A stretch of 23,667 bases of DNA from positions 1-23,667 of the forward strand of contig JAOTYV010000038.1 in NCBI GenBank assembly GCA_029861675.1, written 5' to 3'. Under the pieces are notes generated by a model. That model saw nothing but the letters and a program-made list of their open reading frames with translations, was not told where the DNA came from and did not search any database. Below, one piece after another: positions 1-7,232 of the stretch. The stretch's first letter is position 1; the number at the start of each line of letters is the position of its first letter. A program made the translations under genes and the position numbers. This stretch comes from Alphaproteobacteria bacterium. GTDB lineage: Bacteria > Pseudomonadota > Alphaproteobacteria > UBA8366.

Positions 1-1
1 C

Positions 2-124
2 GCGGATCAGGAAAAAGCCACGCGAGTCTCGGTCCTCATCGGCCCGGACGGCAAGGTGGTGAAGACCTATGCCACGCCGGACGCCGAGGGCCACCCGGCG
101 GAAGCGCTTGCGGATATATCTTAA
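2..124 (+). CDS. Peroxiredoxin (AhpC/TSA type), C-terminal fragment
   Basis: The open frame enters from the left edge and stops at TAA 122-124, leaving about 40 residues. The segment VSVLIGPDGKVVKTY is the typical late beta-strand pair of AhpC/TSA and BCP-type thiol peroxidases. In these proteins a phrase like LIGPDGKIVKVY follows the catalytic thioredoxin fold and precedes a final helix, seen here as HPAEALADIS. Such enzymes reduce hydrogen peroxide and organic peroxides in the cytoplasm. The catalytic cysteine lies outside the window, so the subclass (1-Cys or 2-Cys) cannot be judged. A strong hairpin follows the stop codon. Assignment rests on the C-terminal signature only. Confidence 0.7.
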   Translation, partial: ADQEKATRVSVLIGPDGKVVKTYATPDAEGHPAEALADIS

Positions 125-152
125 GACCGTCCGGTAAGTGTTTTGAATTTAA

Positions 153-189
153 GCATCCCGGGCTTCCATGGAGTCCGGGATTTGCTTTT
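153..189 (+). terminator. Intrinsic terminator after the peroxiredoxin gene
   Basis: A 10-bp stem is formed by 155-164 and 172-181, with one G-U pair and a 7-nt loop (TCCATGG). It is followed by a T-rich run (TTTGCTTTT). It starts 28 nt after the peroxiredoxin stop codon, as expected for a Rho-independent terminator. Confidence 0.7.
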
Positions 190-205
190 CTGCGTTTGAT
201 TTCTT

Positions 206-289
206 CGTCATTCCCGCGAAGGCCGGAATCCACAAGTTATTGGCGCAACCTGGATTCCGGATCGCCGCTACGCGCCGTCCGGAATGACG
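206..289. repeat. Palindromic intergenic repeat (CGTCATTCC family)
   Basis: The outer arms CGTCATTCC (206-214) and GGAATGACG (281-289) are perfect inverted repeats. Inner arms GGAATCCA and TGGATTCC (starting near 225 and 251) also pair, giving a long imperfect cruciform. This matches the widespread REP/MITE-like intergenic element with CGTCATTCC termini. It lies between the peroxiredoxin terminator and the convergent end of the next gene. Confidence 0.65.
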
Positions 290-299
290 GGAAATACAT

Positions 300-1520
300 T
301 CACCACGCGGCTTCCAGCAGGGACAGCATGTGCGCCGTGTAGTCGCCCGGCCGGTCGCCGGGGTTGGCGTTGAAGTTCTTCAGCGTGTCCTGGGCCAGCA
401 GCGGCAGGTCTTTGCGCGGGATGTCCAGCTCATGCAGCCGCGTCGGCATGCCGATCCGCCGGTATATGTCGTCCAAACCCGCCGCGGTCGCTTCGGCCGC
501 GGCTTCCGCCGTCATGCCGTCCCGCCAGACGCCGAGCGCGCCGGCGACACGCTGCGCGACGTCGATGTCCTTGGGCGGGGTGAGCCGCGTGACGGTCGGG
601 ATGACGGTCGAGGTCGATTCGCCCTGCCAGACATGGTCGTAGCGAATGTGCAGCGCGGTGGCGAGGGCATAGGAATTGGCGGCGGTCTGGTCCCAATCGC
701 GGCGCCGGCCTTGATCGTCGTCGGCGGCCCGGTTCTCGAGAAAGGCGGCACAGCAGAGGTCGATGCGGATCGCCGCGTTGTCCGGTTCTTCCATGATCCG
801 GGGCAGCGCCCCGTGCAGCAGGTGGAAGGCGTGGCGCCGGTCGGCCTCGACCAGCGGCGTCAGGACGCGCGCGCCGAGCAGCCGGAGCGCGCTGGAAAAT
901 CCGGTGGTCGCGGTCGAGCGGATCAGTTCGGGCGGCGCGGTCATCAACGCGCCGGCATCCCAAAACAGCGCGGTCGGTCGGGTTTTCGGATCGAAATATT
1001 CCATCCGGTGGTCGAGGTCTTCATTCTTCAGCCCCGAACCGGCCCGGTTCATCGCCGAGGTGGGCGTGGTGGGGACATTGATGATCGGCGGCTTGGGCGC
1101 CATCAGGCGCGGGCTGTAGGCGGGCTTGCCCTCCGGGTATTGCGTCATCAGGTCGAACGGGTCGCCCTTTTCGGCGAGCAGGATCGCGACCACCCGCGTG
1201 CCGACGATGACGCTGCCGCCGCCGACCGCGATCAGCAGGTCGGCGTCCGCGGCCCGCGCTGCCTCGACCGCCTGTTGCACGGACGGCCAATCGGAATCCT
1301 TACCCATCGCCTCGAAGGCGCCGGCATAGAGCTCGCCCAGTTCGGCCTGAATGCGGGCCGGAAGGTCGGTCTTCGTCGCGACCGTCCGGCCGCAGATGAC
1401 GAAGGCGCGGCGGGCCTTCTGCCGCTCGACTTCGGTCCGCATCTGGGCCAGGGCGTTGTCGCCCGAATGCAGGCGCAGGGGATATCCCACCGCGCGAAAG
1501 GTACGAGATTCCATATCCAT
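300..1520 (-). CDS. Iron-type alcohol dehydrogenase / maleylacetate reductase-like protein lacking metal ligands
   Basis: This 406-residue protein has the length and fold landmarks of Fe-ADH/maleylacetate reductases. The NAD(P)-binding GGGS is at 100-103, a PTTPTS segment at 150-155, and the C-terminal helical half is present. The canonical metal ligands appear replaced. The site usually GxDALxH reads GFSSALR (Asp to Ser209, His to Arg213). The later His pair reads ALATAL and WQG (Thr288, Gln299). The Asp of GGGSxxD is also gone (Val106). I infer either a metal-independent reductase or a non-enzymatic paralogue. The start is ATG at 1520, with AAAGG upstream. It points away from dioxygenase 1 across a dispersed repeat and has no clear operon partner. 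Confidence 0.8.
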   Translation of the reverse strand: MDMESRTFRAVGYPLRLHSGDNALAQMRTEVERQKARRAFVICGRTVATKTDLPARIQAELGELYAGAFEAMGKDSDWPSVQQAVEAARAADADLLIAVGGGSVIVGTRVVAILLAEKGDPFDLMTQYPEGKPAYSPRLMAPKPPIINVPTTPTSAMNRAGSGLKNEDLDHRMEYFDPKTRPTALFWDAGALMTAPPELIRSTATTGFSSALRLLGARVLTPLVEADRRHAFHLLHGALPRIMEEPDNAAIRIDLCCAAFLENRAADDDQGRRRDWDQTAANSYALATALHIRYDHVWQGESTSTVIPTVTRLTPPKDIDVAQRVAGALGVWRDGMTAEAAAEATAAGLDDIYRRIGMPTRLHELDIPRKDLPLLAQDTLKNFNANPGDRPGDYTAHMLSLLEAAW

Positions 1521-1588
1521 GAAGGGCCTTTACCGCATGGTTGCGCCGCGCGAGAGACGGCGATCCGTCACGCCTTGCGCCGATTGAC

Positions 1589-1695
1589 TAGAGCAAATCC
1601 CGAGCGAACCGAAACGGTTCGCGACGACGAATTTGCGCAAAAACAAAAGAGATAGACCATGTCATTTGAGTCAATTGAAGCAAGAAATAGTCTAG
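1589..1695 (+). repeat. Dispersed ~105-bp element, copy A
   Basis: It begins TAGAGCAAATCCCGAGCG and contains a perfect hairpin, GCGAACCG-AAA-CGGTTCGC, closed further out by GCAAAT/ATTTGC. A second part contains TTGAGTCAA. It is near-identical to copies at 10278-10383 (reversed) and 13709-13814. It ends 7 nt from the stop codon of the dioxygenase gene at 1702. Confidence 0.85.
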
Positions 1696-1701
1696 GTTCC
1701 G

Positions 1702-2649
1702 TTAGGCAACCGCCAGGACGGGGCCGCCTTGGATCGATTTGGACGGCTGTCCATCCACACCGACCGGAATATCGCCGACCAGCGTGGTGCGATAGAATTC
1801 GCGGCCGAAGTCGCTGGTATAGATATCGCGCGGCGCCAAATGCGCGGTCGACCGGTTGTCCCAGAAGGCGATGCTGCCGGGCTCCCACTTGAAGCGCACG
1901 GTGAACTCTGGCCGCACCGCATGCTCCTTCAGCAGCGCCAGCAGGCTTTCACTCTCCGTCGGCGTCACGTCCACGATCGACTTCAGGAAGCTGGGGCTGA
2001 CATAGAGCACACGCTCGCCGGATTCCGGATGGACCCGGATCATCGGATGCTCGGTGATCAGGCGGTTGCGGCGCATCTTCTCCTCGTATTCCTGCGAGGT
2101 CTCGACCCCCGGCGGCGGGTTGAATTGATGCACCGTCCGCAGCCCGTCGAGGAAACCGCGGAGCGTCGGCGAGAGCGCCTGATACGCCGCGGCGAGGTTG
2201 GTCCACATGGTGTCGCCGCCATAGGGGGGCACGATATCGCCGCGCAGCATGGATGCAGCGGGCGGGTTCACGGCGGCGGTGATATCCGCATGCCACCCGG
2301 ACCAGGGGGTGAACGCCATCTCACCCTTGTACCGCACATTCTTGCGGTCCTTGGATACCGAGTAAATTTCCGGAAAGCCTTCGACATTGCCGTAGACCGC
2401 GTGACCGGGGGTCAGCTCTCCGAATTGACGGGAAAAATCGACGTGTTGCTGGTGGTCGATATGCTGATCCCGGAAGAACACGACCTTCCATTGCACCAGC
2501 GCCTCGCGGATTTCATCGATTGTCTCCGCCGGCACCGGCTTGGTCAGGTCGACGCCGCCGATTTCGGCGCCGATGTGAAGGGTCAGCGGCGTTACGTCGA
2601 TCGTCTTGGGGGCTGTGGATTTCTCGTCCTGCACCATATTCAACGACAT
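1702..2649 (-). CDS. TauD/TfdA-family Fe(II)/2-oxoglutarate dioxygenase 1
   Basis: This 315-residue protein of the TauD/TfdA family would couple oxidation of an organic substrate to decarboxylation of 2-oxoglutarate in the cytoplasm. The facial triad is visible: H120 and D122 in SGWHADI, and H270 in DNRSTAH. The 2-oxoglutarate anchor is probably R287 in EFYRTTLVGD. The substrate (taurine, phenoxyacetate, alkylsulfate or other) cannot be inferred from these residues. The start ATG at 2649 has an excellent Shine-Dalgarno (GGAGG) 7-8 nt upstream. Two more family members lie in the window (12127-12969 and 18797-19672). This one has an unusual proline- and glycine-rich tail after the Arg motif. 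No transporter or regulator is adjacent. Confidence 0.92.
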   Translation of the reverse strand: MSLNMVQDEKSTAPKTIDVTPLTLHIGAEIGGVDLTKPVPAETIDEIREALVQWKVVFFRDQHIDHQQHVDFSRQFGELTPGHAVYGNVEGFPEIYSVSKDRKNVRYKGEMAFTPWSGWHADITAAVNPPAASMLRGDIVPPYGGDTMWTNLAAAYQALSPTLRGFLDGLRTVHQFNPPPGVETSQEYEEKMRRNRLITEHPMIRVHPESGERVLYVSPSFLKSIVDVTPTESESLLALLKEHAVRPEFTVRFKWEPGSIAFWDNRSTAHLAPRDIYTSDFGREFYRTTLVGDIPVGVDGQPSKSIQGGPVLAVA

Positions 2650-2833
2650 CGTAAGTCCTCCTTCAGCCGGTATGGGGTGGCAATCGGTCGCGCGATGAAA
2701 ATGTCCGTTTAGAGGGGCCGGGCAAGGCCAAGCCGAGTGATATCATAGAATTCTCCACCCGGTTCTTCAAGGCGACGGTGCATTATTGGCCATGAACCAA
2801 TCAATCCTGTCCGGGCGGCCGGATGCATGCCAG

Positions 2834-3322
2834 TCACTTGACCATGCGGAAATCGGGATGTTGCAGCCAGAGTTGCAGCAGATCCGGGCCGAAGACGTGC
2901 CGGCCCTCGCAGAAATCGAGACCGGGGTGGTCGAGGATGGCCCGGTCGGCGGTGTAGCGGTCCAGGCTGTGGCCGAAATTGATCAGGCCGCCGGATCGTT
3001 CGGCGAAACGGATGCAGAGCCGGGCCAGTTCCGCATGATCGGCGTCGCCGTTGACCATCGCGCAAAACCCGAAGAAATCGCGAATTGGCGACCCGGCGGG
3101 CGTTTGGATGCCGGCATACTCGGCGACTTCGTCGCGATAGGCATCTTGCAGGGCTGCATCTTCGGACGCCCCGTGAAATACGGCAATAAACGGATGCCCG
3201 TCGATCCAGAAGTCGGCCCCTTCCATCGAATCGGCGATGGCCGATATCTCGCGGAGAATTGCTTCCCGGTCGGCGGGCGAAAGCACTGCGGGCAGAAGGA
3301 TCGTGGCGCACGGACCGGCCAT
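2834..3322 (-). CDS. Conserved-looking hypothetical protein
   Basis: I do not recognise the family. The frame encodes 162 residues if it begins at ATG 3322. That start is chosen because GGGAG lies 5 nt upstream; ATG 3334 in the same frame is the alternative. The protein is soluble-looking, with no signal peptide or membrane segment. It is acidic, with an aromatic-rich C-terminus (INFGHSLDRYT, LLQLWLQHPDF) and the segment RDFFGFCAMVNGDADHAELA. The composition and third-position GC look like a real gene rather than a shadow. It is divergent from the FkbM methyltransferase, with 42 bp between the chosen starts, so a shared promoter region is likely. Confidence 0.65.
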   Translation of the reverse strand: MAGPCATILLPAVLSPADREAILREISAIADSMEGADFWIDGHPFIAVFHGASEDAALQDAYRDEVAEYAGIQTPAGSPIRDFFGFCAMVNGDADHAELARLCIRFAERSGGLINFGHSLDRYTADRAILDHPGLDFCEGRHVFGPDLLQLWLQHPDFRMVK

Positions 3323-3364
3323 TTCGACTCCCATCGGATATCGGCCTATAACACTATCGCAAAC

Positions 3365-4153
3365 ATGGTTAACGAAATGCACATCGTAGAAGTACCCGGC
3401 CCGACCTGGACGAACCGTTATCCGGTGGAGTCCATCCAAGTGCGCGACATCGCCTTCGATCTGTCGGCAAGCAACGACCGGCTAAAGAGCTGGTCGCACT
3501 ATTTCGAGAATATCGAACCGGAATTACTGGACTGGATCGACGGTTTCGAGCCGGAGTCCGTTTTCTTCGATCTCGGAGCGTCGATCGGACATTTCTCGCT
3601 CTATGCGGCGATTCAGCGGCAGGCGCGGGTCGTGTGTTTCGAGCCGGAGGCGCAGAATTTCGCGACACTGGAACTGAACCATTTCCTCAACCGGGCGCGG
3701 CTGCCGCATCCGGTACGAGCCTTCAATCTCGCGCTCTCGAACGTCAAGGCCGCGGACTGGATGGCGATCGGTCATTACGGCGCCGGCGAGCACCAGAAAT
3801 CGTTGTCCGGTTTTACCCGCGGTTCGGGCGAAGCCGGGCCGGCGAGCCATCGCCAAGCGGTGCTCTGCTTTTCACTGGACGAATTGCGGGCGGAATTCAC
3901 CCTGCCGCAACCGCGCTACGTCAAGATCGACGTGGACGGTTCCGAACGCGCCGTGATCGAGGGCGCCCGCGCGACACTGGCGCATGACGATTGCCGGGCG
4001 CTGTTCATCGAGCTGGACGAGAACGACGACGGGACGCCGGAAACGCAGGCGCTGATCGCCGGCTGTGGCCTAACGTTGAGCGAGAAACATCCGGTCAAGC
4101 GGGGACGCGGCGGCCATTACGAAGGCTTGTTCAATTGCGTCTTTGCGCGATGA
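3365..4153 (+). CDS. FkbM-family SAM-dependent methyltransferase
   Basis: The class I methyltransferase signatures are clear in this 262-residue product. Motif I is FFDLGASIGHFSLY near residues 67-80. The acidic ribose-binding residue is E93 in VVCFEPEAQN. Later comes RYVKIDVDGSERAVIEGA, the hallmark of FkbM proteins (usually K-x-D-x-x-G-x-E). Family members O-methylate sugars or small molecules, often in exopolysaccharide or natural-product synthesis; the acceptor is unknown here. The frame stays open upstream to 2786, but that part lies antisense to the hypothetical gene, so ATG 3365 (or 3377) is the likely start. There is no strong Shine-Dalgarno sequence. No polysaccharide genes are nearby. 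Confidence 0.88.
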   Translation: MVNEMHIVEVPGPTWTNRYPVESIQVRDIAFDLSASNDRLKSWSHYFENIEPELLDWIDGFEPESVFFDLGASIGHFSLYAAIQRQARVVCFEPEAQNFATLELNHFLNRARLPHPVRAFNLALSNVKAADWMAIGHYGAGEHQKSLSGFTRGSGEAGPASHRQAVLCFSLDELRAEFTLPQPRYVKIDVDGSERAVIEGARATLAHDDCRALFIELDENDDGTPETQALIAGCGLTLSEKHPVKRGRGGHYEGLFNCVFAR

Positions 4154-4265
4154 GGGCGGGCTGGGCACGGGTCGGCCGGTGGCGGATTCTTTTATTAAGA
4201 GATTGATAATAAAGTAATTGTACAGTCGGTACCGCATCCATTCGTGAACCACGAAAGCGATCGAT

Positions 4266-4442
4266 ATGCGCCTGTTTGCCGTTCTGATTCTAGCCGTTAC
4301 CTTGTCCGGCTGCCACTTCATCGGCCATTACCCGCCGGGTCACGGGAAACATTATCCGCCGGGCCATGGGAAAAAAGTGTTGAAGCCAGTTCCGCCGGGT
4401 CATGGCGGCATTCCGCCGGGACAGATGAAAAAGCGGTATTGA
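4266..4442 (+). CDS. Small PPGHG-repeat lipoprotein
   Basis: This 58-residue frame begins at ATG 4266. Residues 1-15 form a short signal peptide (MRLFAVLILAVTLSG) ending in a lipobox with Cys16 (TLSGC). The mature part is about 42 residues and consists of repeats: YPPGHGKH, YPPGHGKK, VPPGHGG and IPPGQMKK. The predicted product is a tiny basic, proline- and histidine-rich protein anchored to a membrane by lipidation at Cys16. The function is unknown; regularly spaced His could bind metal, which is speculation. No near-consensus Shine-Dalgarno is obvious. A divergent relative of the repeat, PPGQAKK, is common in small secreted proteobacterial proteins. It stands alone downstream of the FkbM gene. 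Confidence 0.75.
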   Translation: MRLFAVLILAVTLSGCHFIGHYPPGHGKHYPPGHGKKVLKPVPPGHGGIPPGQMKKRY

Positions 4443-4522
4443 TCGGGCGACCGATGGTCATGCCGCGCCAGGTGTGAGCGCCAAGGCAAACGCATTTCGC
4501 GCCGTAGTCTAAATTCGCTCGG

Positions 4523-4690
4523 CTAGGTCGGTTCGTTGTCGTACCGGACGAGATGACGGTAATCGAAACCGGATTCGACAGTCGGCTTCACCACGCCGAA
4601 ATAAGGCGACAGGTCGACGTCGTGCGGCGTGAACAGGCTGTGATGGCGAAGTTGTGAAATACCGCGCATTACGTGATTGTGCCGCCGTCC
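4523..4690 (-). pseudogene. Orphan C-terminal fragment duplicated from the YiiX-like gene
   Basis: The last 55 codons before TAG (complement of 4523-4525) closely match the tail of the YiiX-like protein encoded at 6448-7230. Both contain HHSLFTP, DLSPYF, VVKPTVESGFDYR and a run of acidic residues. I count roughly three quarters identical residues, and the DNA is also clearly similar. Nothing upstream matches the rest of the protein, because the similarity stops at about 4690, 15 bp from the stop codon of the UGSC gene. It therefore has no papain-like core and is best read as a remnant. Confidence 0.85.
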
Positions 4691-4704
4691 GCGATCACCT
4701 TTTC

Positions 4705-6369
4705 CTAGTTTTGCGGCAGCCGGATTTCCCGTGTCACCACGGCGGGCGCCTCGCCTTGGAACCATAAATGGTTGGTCGGGTGCGCGCCGCCGGCGACCGC
4801 CAGCAGGATCTGCTCAGGGGTCCGACAGATCGGCCACGGGTCGGTCGGGGCGGCCGCGGTGGCGGCCTCGGACGATGAGCGAATCCACTCGGTCAGTCCG
4901 GTCCGTTCGACCTCGTCCGCGACGATCTTGCTGTGCTCCCACAGGAACGCCCGCACCGCGTCCTTGGTCCAGCCGAGGCCCGCAAGTTGGCCGGCGACGG
5001 TGCGCGAGATGAGCAGTGCGCCCGGCGTGCCGTTGGCCCAGCCGGTGACGTAGTCGCGGCCGGGCACGCGAAGGTAGCCGGCCGTGCGGTGCAGACCGTT
5101 CATGATTTCGTCTTCCAACACATCCGGGCTGATGGCGCGGCGCGGAATGTTGACGCTCCCGGAGGCGCAGAACACGGTGACGGCGTTGGAGCCGGCGCCG
5201 AAATTCCCTATCTCAGCGGCCAGTGTTGGCCAGCCGCCGGGCAGGCCGGCCTCGTCCTCGGCGAACACGGCATTGGTAAATCGCATCGCGCCATAGGCCG
5301 CCATGGTGCCATCGCCGGGCAACGCGCCACCGATGTTTTGCAGGATCAGCCGAATGGCGCGGCCGATGCTGGCGCCCGCGGGATGATCCGGATCGGGGCC
5401 GAGCAGGCCGAAGCCGCTGTTCAGGCCGATCGTTTCCGCCATCGGCCCGTTGACGACCACGACGGGGAAGGGGCTGCCTGAATTCGCCTGAAACTTTTCA
5501 TGTTCCATCGCCGGATCAAGGATCGCCTCGACCGCAGCGATCAGCAGCGCCAGATATTCCGGCCGCCCGCCGGCCATGGCGAGTGTCGCGGCGACGGCTT
5601 TCACCGTGGCGATGCCGCCGCGTGGCATGACCCTGCCGATGACGTGGTTAGGGGCGAAATCGGTGCCCGTGAGAATCCAGGCCACGAGGTCTTCGGTCGG
5701 CGGGTAGAGCGGCAGGCCGTCGCCCCACCGTTCGGCCAGGAACAAGTCGTTGACGCGCCGCAGGACGGCGGATTCGTCCGGCGCCTCGATGCGCAGCGCG
5801 GGTGCCGGCTTGACGCCGGTTTCGGTCACCGCTGATTGCCAGGTGGTCAGGCCGCTGACGAATTGGTCGGCTGCGCTCGCGACGGGGCCAAGGTCGCTAT
5901 CGGCCAGGAATAGTTCGATCGGGAAGGTGACCATCGCCGCGTCCTGGTCGAAGCCCAGGCTGGCGACGGCGTTGCGGGTCACCCCCGCGAAATCATTGCG
6001 GGTGAGGATAACGGTGGGAATACCCCTGCGTTCTAGTCGAGCGGCAGCACGGCCGCAGGCGGTGGCGCAGGTGCCTCAGGCGGCGTTACCGATGACTACG
6101 GCATCCACTGCCTGCGCCGCCAGCGCGTCGGCGGTTGCGTCACTGTCGATCAGGTTGTTGCCGCGGGGAAACGCCGTTTCCGGTATCACGGTCGCTTCGG
6201 GAAAGTGCGCCGTCAGCCAATCGCCGACCAAGGGCAGTGCGCGGTGCGCCTGCCACATGTCGTTCGACAACAGACCGATTTTCCGGCCGTCCAACGCGGC
6301 CAGGCGTGTCGCGTGAAGCTGCGTGATTTCCGTCGCCCCCCGGGGATCGAGAAATTCCAGTTGGTGCAT
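4705..6369 (-). CDS. UGSC-family selenoprotein (in-frame UGA read as selenocysteine), two-domain
   Basis: Two open stretches in the same frame are separated only by TGA at 6078-6076. Read through, the product has 554 residues with selenocysteine at 98 in the motif U-G-T-C, followed by Cys105. The surrounding sequence matches the UGSC (seleno)protein domain: LDPRG near the N-terminus, LDGRKIGLLSND around 26-37, DAVVIGNAA-U-GTC at 89-101, then RRGIPTVILTRNDF. A second domain (about 200-554) includes RWGDGLPLYPPTEDL and many Gly-rich segments. The biochemical role of the family is not established; a redox or thiol function is inferred from the Sec/Cys motif. The start ATG 6369 has AGGA 7 nt upstream. 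It lies 78 bp after the YiiX-like gene. SelA, SelB, selC and SelD are not in the window and must be elsewhere. An inactivating nonsense mutation is the alternative. Confidence 0.85.
6048..6064 (-). promoter_or_regulatory. Candidate bacterial SECIS hairpin after the UGA
   Basis: In the mRNA, 11 nt after the UGA comes CAC-C-GCC-UGC-GGC-C-GUG. This gives two 3-bp helices around a C-C mismatch with a UGC loop at about 18-20 nt from the UGA. The position fits a bacterial SECIS, but the region is GC-rich and such hairpins arise easily. This was read by eye and not folded. Confidence 0.35.
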
Positions 6370-6447
6370 GAGCCCATCCTATCGCGGTGTTACTGCGAAT
6401 CTGCCACGGAACCGGGATCATACGCCACAAACGCCCGCCGGCGAAAT

Positions 6448-7230
6448 TCAGTCGATCCGATCCGTTTCGTCGTCGTCCCACACGAGGTCGCGGTAGTCGA
6501 AACCGGATTCGACGGTCGGTTTCACGACGCTGAAGTAGGGCGACAGGTCGAAGTCCCTCGGCGTGAAGAGACTGTGGTGACGGATCTGCAGGATTTCCCG
6601 CTGCACCTTATTGTGCCGCCGGCCGGTCGACTCTTCCCGGTGGATCGTGGGCAGGATCGGGTAGCGTACGGACTGGAACGCCTGGGCGATCAAGGTTGAG
6701 CAGATCGCCCGCGTCGGATCGCCGCTGCCGAGCGCGATCATGCGCCGGCGCCAATCGGTCGGCACCGGCGGGGTCGGGAGCAGATAGCGCATCAAATCAA
6801 TGACGTTCTTGAGGTCGTACGTGTATCCGATTCTGTCGACCATATATCCGACAACCCGTCGCAGATCGCTGTCCGACAGGCCGACGGGCCGGCAAATGCG
6901 CGTGTTCATTTGGGCGTAGCTGGCAAGCGGCGCCGCGATGACGCCATGCTGGAGATCGGCTTCGATCAAGGTGCCGGGTGATGCGCCATCGGTCGATTCT
7001 CCGAGCGCATCGCCCGCATAAAATGCCGCGTGCGACCAGGTCGACTGGGTGAGGTACTTGATCGCCACGCTGATGCGCTTGTCGCCCTCGACCAGCAGCA
7101 CGTCGCCGGGCCGCAGGGTGGCATGCAGGACGTCGAGGGGGGCAATCGAAAAGGGATGATACTTGCCCGCCGGTTGGTCCAGATAGCGTGCGAGTCCGGC
7201 GCCGATCTTACGGAGGGTCCATTTCAGCAT
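6448..7230 (-). CDS. YiiX/YebB-like permuted papain-fold (NlpC/P60-related) protein
   Basis: This 260-residue protein opens with LRPGDVLLVEGD (39-50), then STWSHAAFYAG with H67, then LIEAD with E90, and later AICSTLIAQAF with C177. His before Cys is the circularly permuted order of the YiiX/Peptidase C92 group, whose members act on amide or thioester bonds, often of lipids or peptidoglycan. The precise substrate is unknown. The start ATG 7230 lies 2 nt after the acetyl-CoA hydrolase stop, with GGAG upstream, so translational coupling is likely. An upstream in-frame extension to 7335 lies inside the previous gene and is rejected. The C-terminal 55 residues are duplicated at 4523-4690. No signal peptide is seen. 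Confidence 0.85.
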   Translation of the reverse strand: MLKWTLRKIGAGLARYLDQPAGKYHPFSIAPLDVLHATLRPGDVLLVEGDKRISVAIKYLTQSTWSHAAFYAGDALGESTDGASPGTLIEADLQHGVIAAPLASYAQMNTRICRPVGLSDSDLRRVVGYMVDRIGYTYDLKNVIDLMRYLLPTPPVPTDWRRRMIALGSGDPTRAICSTLIAQAFQSVRYPILPTIHREESTGRRHNKVQREILQIRHHSLFTPRDFDLSPYFSVVKPTVESGFDYRDLVWDDDETDRID

Positions 7231-7232
7231 CG

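Noticed and set aside
330..1655. Long open frame on the plus strand opposite the Fe-ADH gene
   Set aside because: Antisense to a gene with clear family motifs. The composition is Arg/Gly/Val-rich, as expected from a GC-rich shadow.
1729..2712. Plus-strand open frame opposite dioxygenase 1
   Set aside because: The minus-strand gene has the complete catalytic triad and a strong ribosome-binding site; this frame shows no family signal.
2786..3364. N-terminal extension of the FkbM gene to an upstream ATG
   Set aside because: The added 193 residues are antisense to the hypothetical gene at 2834-3322 and show no domain; the methyltransferase fold begins soon after 3365.
4705..5982. A separate 425-codon gene starting inside the UGSC gene
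   Set aside because: The proposed start is a GTG inside the conserved UGSC domain (just after RNDFAG), and the upstream half of the domain is in the same frame across the UGA.
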